A stretch of 64,000 nucleotides of DNA from Actinomycetaceae bacterium (GCA_030540715.1 JAUNVQ010000009.1:1-64000); one strand, 5' to 3'. Counted from the first letter of the stretch, positions 35,551-45,036 are shown. Translations and numbers: made by a program. The notes: generated from the sequence alone by a model not told the origin.

Positions 35551-35885
35551 GGCAGCTCCTTTATCTGATGAAAGACTAGCATATCTCCTGATTGGTTGGT
35601 ATATCCATACTCCGATAAGGTTTGTGCTATAACATTTAGCAGTGGCTCCACTCATTTTTGACAGGAGAAACACCAGCCCCACTACGTCGAAACTGTCCAC
35701 GTACATCAACCAATATGTACATCAAAAGATGCTGAGCATAAAGACAATCGTCAACAGCAAACGGATCCATCGCGAATGCACGGTTCTATATGTGGCACAG
35801 ACCGATGCACGGCTTGAACCTCTTTGGGGGCCTAGCGCCTTTTACCATCAATGCCAGCACCGCCAACGGTGACAGTATCGCACTG
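35551..35885. other. Intergenic region between PH-like gene and ABC cluster
   Basis: No gene is supported. It probably holds the promoter of the PH-like gene. A 5-bp stem CACCG-TTGG-CGGTG lies at about 35857-35870 on the minus strand just after the ABC gene, but no T-tract follows it. Confidence 0.4.
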
Positions 35886-37640
35886 TTAGTCTGGTTGAGC
35901 TGCACCTTTGAGGGTCCATGTTGTCCCTGTTGAGGACGCAGCAAGAAGGTCGGTAAACACGCCGCCATGTTGATGAAGATCATCATAAGTTCCGGCCTCA
36001 ACAATGGTGGATGTTTGGCTTGTAGGCTCCTTTGGTGCAACCACTGCCACCTGGTCGGCAAAGCGAATTGTGGTTAAGCGATGTGCCACCACAATCACCG
36101 TACGTCCCGCTGTAAGCTCTTGAATTGCCTCTGTGACGGCTGCTTCGTTTTCGCCATCCAAGGCAGATGTCACTTCATCGAGCAAAAGAATCGGTGCATC
36201 TTTAATAAACGCCCTTGCGATAGCTACGCGTTGACGTTCTCCACCAGAAAGCAAGAGGCCGCCTTGACCAACGCGAGTATCCCAACCATCAGGCAGTGTC
36301 TCAATGACTTTATCTAATCGTGCAGCTTTTGCGGCAGCTTCGAGCTCTGCATCCGTTGCATCGGTGCGGGCCATTTGTAGGTTTTCACGTATCGTTGTAT
36401 CGAATAGGTACACATCTTGAAAGACCAAAGAAATCATTGACATGAGCTGCGCTGTGGGAATATCGCGAACATCCACGCCACCGATACGAACTTTGCCTGC
36501 AGAGACATCCCAAAACCTTGCAGCTAAACGTAGCATTGTTGACTTTCCAGAACCTGATGGGCCAACAAGGGCAGTCATTTGATTGCTGGAAGCGGTCAGT
36601 GAGATATTTTCTAGCACCGGCATATCTTCTTGGTAGCCAAAGGACACATTATCGAAAACAATTGTTGTGTCTGTTACTATGGCCTCACCAGTGGCTTCAG
36701 GAAGGCGCGGGGAATCGGTAATTGCGTGAACCGCATCAACGGCTACCCGCGAATTCGTTATCTCGGATCCATACATTGGAGCGACACCAAGTGGCACCGA
36801 TGCGCGAGCAGCAATTGCGCCTATCGCAATATAGCCCACCCAATCCAGGGATCCTATCGAGACCAAATATAGTCCAAGAGCCATCACTGAAATAAAGGTC
36901 AGCTGTACAATACTATTGAATGCGAAAGCAGGGCGACCTTTTATTTTCAGTGCGTCAAGAATCTTTTGGTGCTCCTCATGAAGTGCTTTATCAAGCTGTT
37001 CCCATCCGTTGCGTGCTTTTCCAGTTGCCCGCATCAAAGGCTGAAGAGATGCAAACTCAAGTAGGCGCCCCGAGGCCACGGCCGCGGCATCAGATTCTTG
37101 TTTCAACGCAATAATTTCAGTAGCCAACATTTTTCGCCACACAAACAGAAGTGGCCAGACAGCTGCAAGCATCAATATACCGAGACGCCAATCATACATC
37201 AGGGTAGCAATAGTTAACGTAGCAGGAACCGCAACATTATCAGTTACTGCTGGCAAAACCATTGACGACAGGTGAGACAGCGTGTTCGTTTCACGCGATA
37301 CAGCCGAAGATACCTTTGCTTGTGAAGACGCGTTAAACCAGCCAAGGGGGAGCTCAGCAACGGAAGCCCCGATTCGGTCAATAGCTAAATCAACGACGTC
37401 GTAGACACTGACCCGCATAGACCAGATTAATAAAGCCGTGGCCATTACAAAGGTCAAGGCTCCAAGGGTACACAGAGTAATGGTCCACGTCACAAGGCTT
37501 CCAGTATCTAAAAGCAAAGCCCGCAAGAAGGGGATGAGTGTTGCAAGGGTGAGGCCATGCACCACACCGGTGACACCGAAGAGAATCCACAGGGTTCGAA
37601 TATTTCTATTTCCCGTAATCTCGATCAGTTTATTCAGCAT
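35886..37640 (-). CDS. ABC half-transporter (IrtB/YbtQ-like), TMD-NBD
   Basis: The 584-residue product has six transmembrane helices (about 15-310) and an ATPase with Walker A GPSGSGKST near 360, Q-loop ISLVFQDVYLF, signature LSGGERQRV and Walker B ILLLDEVTSALDGEN, with the switch histidine in VVVAHRLT. The ATG at 37640 has GGAGGG upstream and overlaps the preceding ABC gene by 11 bp, so the two proteins are coupled. The pair is paralogous to 24191-27890. It lies with an ECF module, which points to uptake rather than drug export. Confidence 0.75.
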   Translation of the reverse strand: MLNKLIEITGNRNIRTLWILFGVTGVVHGLTLATLIPFLRALLLDTGSLVTWTITLCTLGALTFVMATALLIWSMRVSVYDVVDLAIDRIGASVAELPLGWFNASSQAKVSSAVSRETNTLSHLSSMVLPAVTDNVAVPATLTIATLMYDWRLGILMLAAVWPLLFVWRKMLATEIIALKQESDAAAVASGRLLEFASLQPLMRATGKARNGWEQLDKALHEEHQKILDALKIKGRPAFAFNSIVQLTFISVMALGLYLVSIGSLDWVGYIAIGAIAARASVPLGVAPMYGSEITNSRVAVDAVHAITDSPRLPEATGEAIVTDTTIVFDNVSFGYQEDMPVLENISLTASSNQMTALVGPSGSGKSTMLRLAARFWDVSAGKVRIGGVDVRDIPTAQLMSMISLVFQDVYLFDTTIRENLQMARTDATDAELEAAAKAARLDKVIETLPDGWDTRVGQGGLLLSGGERQRVAIARAFIKDAPILLLDEVTSALDGENEAAVTEAIQELTAGRTVIVVAHRLTTIRFADQVAVVAPKEPTSQTSTIVEAGTYDDLHQHGGVFTDLLAASSTGTTWTLKGAAQPD

Positions 37641-39477
37641 AACGACCCTCCATCTGGCGTTGCCACAGTTGTTGGTAGGTTGACGATGATTGAAGAAGCT
37701 CCCTGTGTGTTCCTTGAGCTTCAATACCACCGTCTGCAACGACAAGGATATTATCGGCATCTTGAACTGTTGCTAGCCGGTGGGCAATGACGATGACTGT
37801 TCGGCCACGACACAGTGTTGACAATGCCTGATGAATTTGTTTTTCGCTGCGGGCATCTGACTGCGCCGTTGCTTCATCCAGAATCAAGATTGGCGCATCC
37901 AATAAGAATGCTCTGGCTAAGGTGAGACGTTGTTTTTCGCCCCCAGATAGTATGCCGTCTTTATCGCCGATAACAGTATCGTAACCATGTGGCAGACGCA
38001 TAATGCGTTGATGGATACTTGCTGCTTTTGCTGCGGTAATAATTTCTTCTTTACTAGCATGAGGGCATCCCATCGCAATGTTTGCTTGCACGGTATCGTG
38101 AATGAGTTGCACATCTTGAAAAACGATTGCGACCTGTGAAAGGAGCCATTGCTGCGATACACTGCGTACGTCGTGACCACCGATGGTAATAGATCCTGAA
38201 GTGACATCGTAAAACCTGGCGACAAGTTTCGCAAGAGTTGATTTTCCACCCCCTGACGGGCCAACAAGGGCAGTGACTGTTCCCGTCCTCATACAGGCCG
38301 ATATATTCGATAACACGGGACGGTTTTCGTGATAGCCAAAAGTAACATCGTTGAATTTAATCTCTCGGTTGCTGATGGTATCGGCAGGAGAATTACCCTC
38401 GGCAATATGTGGTTCACCAAGAATCTGTGCGGTAGAGATAGCTGCCTGCCTGGCTGCATACAGATGTTGAGACATGGAGACAAGTGTCAAAATTCCCTGT
38501 GGAATCCCAATAGCAATCAGGAAAAATGGAACAATCTGATATGTTTGTGACCAGCCCATGTTCCAAAACCACAGTGTGATAGGCACTAGTGCTGCAAGGG
38601 TAACACCTGGCCTTAAAAATGCCATCACTATCGACATCGGTTTACCCATTGCTGATAGCCATTGATAGGAGGTGTCAGATAGCATTGTGCGTGCATGATT
38701 AAATCGTGATTTTGTGAAGTCAGAACCTCCAAAGTTTTTGAGCTCTTTCACACCTTCAACCAGTTCAACAGTGGCGGCAGAAAGCTTAGATTGAGACACG
38801 GAAAAATCATCGAAAGAATCTTTCAATGACCCTGAAAAGAGGCGCGTTATCACAATGATGACGATCCATTCACCCAATACAGCCAACATCAGTTGCCAAT
38901 CGATAACAAAAAGAAAGGTGGCTCCAGCCAGAATCGTGACAAAAGAGTTCATAAAATCGCCGGAAAGATGCGCAACAAGGGTATGAATATCGCGCGTGTC
39001 ATCAGAAACAGCTTTACGGATAACACCTGAAGAGGTTGTGTCGATACGTCCCAGTGGCATCTTCGCAAAGGAACCGACCAGTTCTTTGCGCAAAGAATAA
39101 CGTAAGTTCGCTTCTGCTACGTGGGTGAGGCCCAGCCCGGCACCATAGAGAATTCCGTGGGCAAACAGTGCAACACTGGCAACAATAACCCATATCCACA
39201 TATACGACATGGGCTTTCCCTCGGTGAACCCATACACCATATATGTCAATGCAATGAAGGGAATGATTGAACAAATTGCACCAATCGCTGTTAAGAGTGC
39301 AGTGATGATCATTGATGTCCTGGCAGGTTTGATCAGTTCAGATACTGATATGTCCAATACATCAGTTGTTGATGCCGGCTGACTCTTGTGCATTGTATGA
39401 TCGTTGGCATCACCTCTGTGTGATACATCGTTTGCAGTGGTCGATACCGATTGTGGATTAAGTGTATCCCCGTGCAT
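37630..39477 (-). CDS. ABC half-transporter (IrtA/YbtP-like), TMD-NBD
   Basis: The 615-residue product has a polar N terminus, six transmembrane helices (about 55-330) and an ATPase with Walker A GPSGGGKST near 405, Q-loop VAIVFQDVQLI, signature LSGGEKQRL and Walker B LILDEATAQSDA. The signature and both motifs look intact. The ATG at 39477 is preceded by TGGAGG; an in-frame ATG at 39501 has a poorer context. A gap of 107 bp from the ECF gene holds a possible promoter and a weak iron-box-like sequence (39511-39529). Confidence 0.75.
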   Translation of the reverse strand: MHGDTLNPQSVSTTANDVSHRGDANDHTMHKSQPASTTDVLDISVSELIKPARTSMIITALLTAIGAICSIIPFIALTYMVYGFTEGKPMSYMWIWVIVASVALFAHGILYGAGLGLTHVAEANLRYSLRKELVGSFAKMPLGRIDTTSSGVIRKAVSDDTRDIHTLVAHLSGDFMNSFVTILAGATFLFVIDWQLMLAVLGEWIVIIVITRLFSGSLKDSFDDFSVSQSKLSAATVELVEGVKELKNFGGSDFTKSRFNHARTMLSDTSYQWLSAMGKPMSIVMAFLRPGVTLAALVPITLWFWNMGWSQTYQIVPFFLIAIGIPQGILTLVSMSQHLYAARQAAISTAQILGEPHIAEGNSPADTISNREIKFNDVTFGYHENRPVLSNISACMRTGTVTALVGPSGGGKSTLAKLVARFYDVTSGSITIGGHDVRSVSQQWLLSQVAIVFQDVQLIHDTVQANIAMGCPHASKEEIITAAKAASIHQRIMRLPHGYDTVIGDKDGILSGGEKQRLTLARAFLLDAPILILDEATAQSDARSEKQIHQALSTLCRGRTVIVIAHRLATVQDADNILVVADGGIEAQGTHRELLQSSSTYQQLWQRQMEGRYAE

Positions 39478-39510
39478 AAAACCTCCATTTTGGCTAGGCA
39501 CATTTTCTAC

Positions 39511-39529
39511 TAAGGTTACGCATATATAA
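39511..39529 (-). promoter_or_regulatory. Weak iron-box-like site before the second ABC pair
   Basis: Read on the minus strand the 19-mer matches the DtxR/IdeR consensus at 12 positions, with a good right half (TAACCT-A) and a poor left half that overlaps a TATATATG -10-like run. This could mean iron control of the second pair, but the match is weak. Confidence 0.25.
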
Positions 39530-39584
39530 AACTAAATGCGAGTCATATTTAGATTCTCAAAGGCAGTGACCCTTGTTCCAACAA

Positions 39585-42278
39585 TCAACCGACACTTGTC
39601 AAACTATTGGAAGGACTTACACCTGGTGGAAGCCACAATTGATTCCACCCGAAGTGATATTGTGCCCATATCAATAGGCCCACACTTAACCATCCAAGCA
39701 CCAAGACGACCCAGTCCCTTTTTCGCCACATAACATCGACACGTTCAGTGCGGTGTTTATATGCCCCAAATGCTCGTGCATCCATTGACATTGATAGACG
39801 TTGAGCGTGCCGGATTGCGGTAACAATAAGTGGAGTTACTCCATTAAACCATCGGTAAATCGGGCCAATAATAATGCCATCAATTCTTGTGCCGCGTAAG
39901 GCTTGAGCTGCACGAATCGTTGCAAAGTCATTGCGAAATCGCGTCACAAAACTAATCGAAGCGATCCCTGCATAACCGATACGATAGGGAAGGTGTAAAT
40001 ACTTTATTGCCGAACGCAATCCGTCGCGCGGGTCGGTTGCCATCCCCATAAAAATAACAACACTCATAAGGGCAGCGATTTTCGCTGCAAAAGCATAAGC
40101 AATAATAAAACGCAGATCAGTAATTTCTATCGGTCCAAGATAAAACCAAGTGCGAACCGCGATATTGGGTGGGATTCTTACACCGACAGACAGTGGAATG
40201 AACAAAACCAGACTACCTACCCATATTGTTGCAACGGTGACACTGCGACGAAGCAAGGAATCTTTGCCTGAAACAACAATGAGTAATGATACGGTTGCCA
40301 AAACAATCACAGGTAAAAGTGGATGTGACTGAAACAGAAGTATTGCCAATAGCGGCAGACCAGCCCCAAGAATTGCAAGCGGATTAGCGTGCTCAATCCA
40401 GGCTTTCTTTTGTTCAGTATGGAAACTGTACAAGGCCTTCATATGAAGATCATTTTCGGAGGGCGTTTCGTCAGCCGACATTTCAGCTTCTTGATTGGTG
40501 GCATGAGCTTTTTCAAGCATGTCAGCAAATGGTGGCAACACTAAGCCAGCACGATGAAGCAAAGCTTTATCGGCTAATACATCTTTTGTTGCCCCGGAGG
40601 CAAGGATGCGTCCTTTATGGATAATAATGATCTGGTTGGCATATTCACTGACAAGTTGCAGGTCGTGTGTTGCCATTAAAACGGTTGTTCCCTGGTTGCA
40701 GATATCTTTCATGTGTTCCATGAGGGCTTTGGCATGAGAATAATCTTGACCAAAGGTTGGCTCGTCAAGCGCCAAAACCACGCGTTCATCCTCAAGGGCT
40801 GCTGCAACACTAAGGCGTCGTTGTTGACCACCAGACAGAGTAAAAGGATTTGCTTCGCGGCGCTCAGTAAGGTGAAAGCGCGTGACAAGCATGTCAACAT
40901 GGGCGTCGATCTTAGTGCGAGGAGCTTTTTTGAGTGTTAAATGATGGGCAAGTTCACTTGCCACACTATGTTCAAGAAACTGGTGTTCTGGATTTTGAAA
41001 AACGTAGCCAATTGAGCGTCCAGGCCACCCAGGTTGACGCTTTTTCTTCTCTACCACAACATCACCATGATTCCATTTGATAATGCCCGCTATAGCCTGA
41101 AGTATGGTTGATTTACCTGAACCATTTACTCCGACCAATGCAACAAGGGTTCCTTTCATACAAGAAAAACTTGCATTATCAATAATCTTGTGCCGATTAC
41201 GTCCGCTACCTCGATAGACACATAGGTCTGTGACTTCAAGTGATGGTGAATTATTCCTTGGGGATGCTAGACAGTCATTATCGTTTGAACGCTTATCAGC
41301 TGCTTTATTGTCACTTACTCTATTAGTGTCAACACGAGTGTCGAAGCCGTTAGTGGAAAGATTCCCAAAGTGAGCAATGCTGTCAGCGCATTGCTCACTT
41401 AGGTGCCAATCGCCAATTTTTTCTCCGATAGCGGCAAGTGCGCCAGCGCCCTCTTGAATTGTTAAAGGTCGTTGTTTGATGTAGTCCTTGCGAAGGTTAC
41501 TGCGCAGCTTTTTGCTGTACCTGACAGCGGTCGGTAGCCAGATACCTGATTCTTCTAAAACGTCTAGGTTGTCATACATCACCTTGCGCGGTGCTCCCTG
41601 GGCTATGACCGTACCACAATGATCAAATGTAATAATCGTGTCCGTAAAGCCAATAAGCGCATCAACATCATGTTCAACTGCAATAATGGCTGTATCGGTG
41701 AGGCAAAGTGTGTGGATAAGTCGATAAAAAACCTTGCGCGCAACGGGATCAAGATTGGCAGTTGGCTCGTCAAGAACCAAGATTTTTGGTTGCATGGCAA
41801 GAGCACCCGCTAAAACAACCCGTTGGCGTTGACCACCCGAAAGATTCCACGGGTTTTTTGCGGCGAAGGAGGCAAGCCCTACGTCCTTCAAGGCTTTCCA
41901 TGCGCGCGCTTCAACTTCTTCTTTGGGAAGGCAAAGGTTTTCCAGTGCATAACAGACCTCGTCAAATACTGTTTGAGAGACAATCTGCGAATCGGGATCT
42001 TGCATAACAATGGCAACGTTAACAGCTAATTCAGCAATATCGCATTCAGCTGTTTCTTTACCTAAAACACGTACCGAGCCGCGATAGTCGGAGGGAACCG
42101 AATTGGGGACAAGGGCGTTTAATGTCAATGTTACAGATGATTTACCGCATCCAGAAGGTCCCATCAATAAGGTCAATGTCGAGGGGTAGATATCGAAAGA
42201 AACAGATTGTGGATGCCAGGTGTCTTCACCTCGATATCGAACAGCGCACTGATCGAGTGATGCAAGGGGAGTGCTCAT
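39585..42278 (-). CDS. Fused ECF transporter protein: two ATPases plus T component
   Basis: The 897-residue product joins the parts that are normally three proteins in energy-coupling-factor importers. Residues 1-280 are ATPase 1 (GPSGCGKSS near 36, NLSGGQRQRV, LVLDEPTANLDP). About 345-610 is ATPase 2 (GVNGSGKST, LSGGQQRRLS, LALDEPTFGQD). About 640-897 is the membrane EcfT with five to six helices and the conserved ARAFGAY near 850 that couples to the ATPases. The ATG overlaps the S component gene by 4 bp. Fused A-A-T proteins like this occur in Gram-positive metal, heme or vitamin importers. Confidence 0.9.
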   Translation of the reverse strand: MSTPLASLDQCAVRYRGEDTWHPQSVSFDIYPSTLTLLMGPSGCGKSSVTLTLNALVPNSVPSDYRGSVRVLGKETAECDIAELAVNVAIVMQDPDSQIVSQTVFDEVCYALENLCLPKEEVEARAWKALKDVGLASFAAKNPWNLSGGQRQRVVLAGALAMQPKILVLDEPTANLDPVARKVFYRLIHTLCLTDTAIIAVEHDVDALIGFTDTIITFDHCGTVIAQGAPRKVMYDNLDVLEESGIWLPTAVRYSKKLRSNLRKDYIKQRPLTIQEGAGALAAIGEKIGDWHLSEQCADSIAHFGNLSTNGFDTRVDTNRVSDNKAADKRSNDNDCLASPRNNSPSLEVTDLCVYRGSGRNRHKIIDNASFSCMKGTLVALVGVNGSGKSTILQAIAGIIKWNHGDVVVEKKKRQPGWPGRSIGYVFQNPEHQFLEHSVASELAHHLTLKKAPRTKIDAHVDMLVTRFHLTERREANPFTLSGGQQRRLSVAAALEDERVVLALDEPTFGQDYSHAKALMEHMKDICNQGTTVLMATHDLQLVSEYANQIIIIHKGRILASGATKDVLADKALLHRAGLVLPPFADMLEKAHATNQEAEMSADETPSENDLHMKALYSFHTEQKKAWIEHANPLAILGAGLPLLAILLFQSHPLLPVIVLATVSLLIVVSGKDSLLRRSVTVATIWVGSLVLFIPLSVGVRIPPNIAVRTWFYLGPIEITDLRFIIAYAFAAKIAALMSVVIFMGMATDPRDGLRSAIKYLHLPYRIGYAGIASISFVTRFRNDFATIRAAQALRGTRIDGIIIGPIYRWFNGVTPLIVTAIRHAQRLSMSMDARAFGAYKHRTERVDVMWRKRDWVVLVLGWLSVGLLIWAQYHFGWNQLWLPPGVSPSNSLTSVG

Positions 42279-42862
42279 TCAACTATTCCTGTGCGGCGCG
42301 CAGCTTTTTCAATACCCATACAGATCAAAAATCCGACGGCTCCCGAACACATGGAAAGTGCAACAAGTAACGCAATTGTCGGTATGCTCATGTCGATTTT
42401 GTAGGCCATGGGAGTAAGTGAGCCAAATAGTCCCGAAAACCACAATGCACAAGCTAAAAACACCGGCCAGCTCCAATTTTTATACAGTGTGATAACTAGC
42501 GGTAACGCAATAATGGCTCCAAACATCGAACCCGGTATTCCAGCAAATCCCACAGGAGTTGTCAACGAAATGATCACACCAATAATAAAGGAGGAAATAA
42601 TCGTAGCACCTGGTTTTTTAATAATAGCCGCAGGTAGCAGATAGGGGATCACCCATAACCCCATAATTGCTGCAAGAAGAAACGCACCTTTCAATGATGT
42701 TGCAGCAGCAATCGATAAGTATTGAATAGGTGTGACAATAATAGAACCGATAACAGCGATAGCGGCAACCATCATGAGATTTCGTGTTCCAAGGACTGTG
42801 TTTTGTAAGCCTCCTTTTTTGGCGGAGTGTATCTTTGGTTTGCTTGAGTGTGTGGACGACAT
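42275..42862 (-). CDS. ECF transporter S component
   Basis: The 195-residue membrane protein has a basic, hydrophilic N terminus of about 28 residues and six transmembrane helices. The GLWVIPYLL and IIKKPGAT segments resemble YkoE/MptD-type substrate-binding components. It gives the module its substrate specificity, which sequence alone does not reveal. The ATG at 42862 is preceded by GAGAGGAAAATC. It is the first gene of the minus-strand cluster. The frame is open to 43006, but that extension is hydrophilic and shows no SD. Confidence 0.75.
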   Translation of the reverse strand: MSSTHSSKPKIHSAKKGGLQNTVLGTRNLMMVAAIAVIGSIIVTPIQYLSIAAATSLKGAFLLAAIMGLWVIPYLLPAAIIKKPGATIISSFIIGVIISLTTPVGFAGIPGSMFGAIIALPLVITLYKNWSWPVFLACALWFSGLFGSLTPMAYKIDMSIPTIALLVALSMCSGAVGFLICMGIEKAARRTGIVE

Positions 42863-43081
42863 CGATAGATTTTCCTCTCGTAGACAGGTATAAATAAGGA
42901 TATGCTCAGTAATAGGAGAATAATCTTCTTTTTGTATTGTAAAGTTACTATAGTATGGATGCAATTCTTCTTTATTTCCTACAATATCACGAGCACCGCT
43001 TCGCATTGTATTGATGACTATAGCCGCTGGGTGTGTCCATTTTTTGTCGATTCCCTACTCGTAACGCATAAATGAAGCGCG

Positions 43082-43893
43082 TCAGTTCCAGCGAAGACTA
43101 TTGCGATAGCGATAGTGGATGGCAGCGCCAACGCAGATCCACAAAATACCTTCACCAACAACTGCCCAGATTGTGTATTCCTCTGCCATAAACTGCGGTA
43201 CAACATTAGTCATGTGCATCCCACCATGTACCGCAATTACAGGCCAGACGGATCCTGTAAGAACTCGTGCCAGTGCTGGTGTGTAGGCAAAGCCTGCTGG
43301 AAGTATAACATACAAAAAGTGTTCCCTGAAGTTTTGCTGGCCAGGTGAACAGACCAGATGTATGACGGTAAAAAGAACAATAGATGCCCAAAATGCATAT
43401 CTTTTGCCACCTAATGATGGAATGAGCTATCCACGAAAAATAAGTTCTTCAGGTAAAGCCTGGACGAAAAAGGCTGTCAGAAATACTGCCGCGATAATCA
43501 CCCATACAGGTTTATGTGTCACTACAGTTGTAACAGTGACATTGTGGCTCAAGTGTGCAAAAGCAATCGTAAGTCCCTTAATGATTGCTGCAATAATGAA
43601 GAAAGAAAGAACCCATACCGTAATTGTCCTATTTCATCCAAGCCCAAGCAATGCATAATTATTTTTATCAAGAAATCGGTGAGCGCAATAAACAAAATAA
43701 AAGCGAGACGCATAATCGCAACAGCAAAGCTTGCTACCACAAGGAAGCCACCGACAGAGGCATTATTGTTGGTGATATAAGACTTGATTGGTGGAAGTGA
43801 TGCTACATCTACCATCGTTAGCAATGAGGTAATCAGCATTAACGGTGTTGTAACAAGACGGAATATACGTGAGCCTACAGGCTGTTCGCCAGA
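43082..43893 (-). pseudogene. CPBP-family intramembrane protease pseudogene
   Basis: Translation in pieces gives a CPBP (CAAX protease and bacteriocin-processing) membrane protein. It is disrupted by a frameshift at about 43625-43650 and an in-frame TAG at 43427-43429, which falls directly after the catalytic motif EELIFRG, where a Trp codon (TGG) is likely. The later motifs FTVIHL and HGGMHMTNV are intact. Upstream of about 43893 further hydrophobic coding appears in another frame, so the N terminus is decayed too. The gene lies between the ECF cluster and rpsP, and its neighbours are intact. Confidence 0.8.
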
Positions 43894-44130
43894 CTAAAGA
43901 AAGTATAGAGACTACGCCCTCTGAAATAAAACAAATAAAGACGCAAGGAAAATCACACCGACAAGCTCACAACGAACTAGCCAAATCCGGCTAACTTCTG
44001 CAACAATAGTCGTTGTACCTGGGCAGCATACCCCCCTCTCTGTATGTGACCCCAAGTCGAAGACGTGATCGTAACTGACCCACCAGAAGCGGCGCGACTT
44101 CACCCAAATATATAAGGAGAATCCACTAAA

Positions 44131-44655
44131 GTGGCAGTTCGTATTCGCTTGAAGCGTATTGGAAAGACCCATTATCCCGTTTACCGCATTGTTGTGGTTG
44201 ATGGACGGAAAAAGCGTGACGGTCGCGTGATTGAAGAAATCGGCCGTTACAACCCAAACCCTGAACCCTCGATTATCGAAGTTCAGTCAGACCGCGTTCA
44301 GCATTGGATGGGTGTTGGTGCTCAGCCAACAAAATCCGTTCGTAAGCTGCTGGTATTGTCTGGTGACATTGCCAAGTTCAACGGTAAAGAAGACGCTGAA
44401 TCTCGTATTCAGTACAAAGATGCTGATGCAGAAGCTAAAGCTAAAGAAGAAGCAGTGCGCAAAGCACAGCATGAGGCCGAAAAAGAAAAAGCACGTTTAG
44501 CTCAGGAAAAAGCCGAGGCCGAAGCCAAAGCAGCGAAAGAGGCTGAAGAAGCAGAAGCCGCAGCCAAAGCTAAAGAAGAACCCGCAGAGGCTGGCGAAGC
44601 CCAGGCTGAAGGCGATTCATCAGAAGCTGATGCGCAAGAAGAAAAATCCGAATAG
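44131..44655 (+). CDS. rpsP: 30S ribosomal protein S16 with charged C-terminal extension
   Basis: S16 binds 16S rRNA in the 30S body. The core (about 1-85) starts VRIRLKRIGK, with YRIVVVDGRKKRDGR and the IGRYNP motif. The remaining 90 residues are an Ala/Glu/Lys-rich extension that should form a charged helix or disorder, as in many actinobacterial S16. The start is GTG at 44131 with ATAAGGAG upstream. It begins the conserved rpsP-khpA-rimM-trmD-rplS block. Confidence 0.95.
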   Translation: MAVRIRLKRIGKTHYPVYRIVVVDGRKKRDGRVIEEIGRYNPNPEPSIIEVQSDRVQHWMGVGAQPTKSVRKLLVLSGDIAKFNGKEDAESRIQYKDADAEAKAKEEAVRKAQHEAEKEKARLAQEKAEAEAKAAKEAEEAEAAAKAKEEPAEAGEAQAEGDSSEADAQEEKSE

Positions 44656-44663
44656 CATGTATT

Positions 44664-44711
44664 GTTACGCCAGTGTGCTTAATGCTGGTAACATGGGCAC
44701 AGAGCACACTG
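44664..44711 (+). ncRNA. Competing hairpins between rpsP and khpA
   Basis: CAGTGTGCT (44671-44679) pairs perfectly with AGCACACTG (44703-44711). Alternatively 44664-44673 pairs with CTGGTAAC (44685-44692), with a 2-nt bulge. The two share bases 44671-44673, so they exclude each other. It is an attenuator or RNA-processing candidate; neither stem is followed by a T-tract. Confidence 0.45.
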
Positions 44712-44739
44712 ATCGTGACAATCATAGATAGGAACTCTT

Positions 44740-44979
44740 ATGCTGAGTGAAGCACTGGCTCACCTGGTACGTGGCATCGTAGACAATCCAAATGATGTGC
44801 ACGTCGTTGAGCGGCATCGCCGCGGCAAAGTGCTGGAAGTACGTGTCAATCCTGCCGACTTAGGGCGGGTTATCGGTCGATCTGGACGCACTGCGAAGGC
44901 TTTGCGTACCGTTATCAATGCACTTAACCGTCGCGGAAACGTCCGCGTTGATGTTATCGACATGGATCGTCGGCGCTAA
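44740..44979 (+). CDS. khpA: KH-domain RNA-binding protein KhpA
   Basis: The 79-residue protein has a single type II KH domain. The helix-turn-helix loop reads RVIGRSGRTAKALR, containing the GxxG-type motif GRSG. KhpA binds RNA, often as a heterodimer with KhpB, and lies between rpsP and rimM in many Gram-positives. ATAGGA lies before the ATG. A strong terminator follows. Confidence 0.92.
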   Translation: MLSEALAHLVRGIVDNPNDVHVVERHRRGKVLEVRVNPADLGRVIGRSGRTAKALRTVINALNRRGNVRVDVIDMDRRR

Positions 44980-44997
44980 ACAATACTAAACGTTGTC

Positions 44998-45036
44998 AAA
45001 GAGTCAGGAGGCTAGCCTTCTGACTCTTTACTTTTT
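44998..45036 (+). terminator. Rho-independent terminator after khpA
   Basis: The stem pairs 44998-45011 with 45016-45029 (one G-U pair), has a CTAG loop and is followed by ACTTTTT. It separates rpsP-khpA from the following HAD and rimM genes, which would need their own promoter. Confidence 0.9.

Noticed and set aside
42863..43006. Longer N terminus for the ECF S component
   Set aside because: The extension is hydrophilic, lacks an SD and is unlike S components; ATG 42862 has a better context.
43912..44172. Minus-strand open frame overlapping the rpsP start
   Set aside because: Its C-terminal end is hydrophobic and may be decayed CPBP coding sequence, but it runs through the rpsP leader and start codon, so it is not an intact gene.
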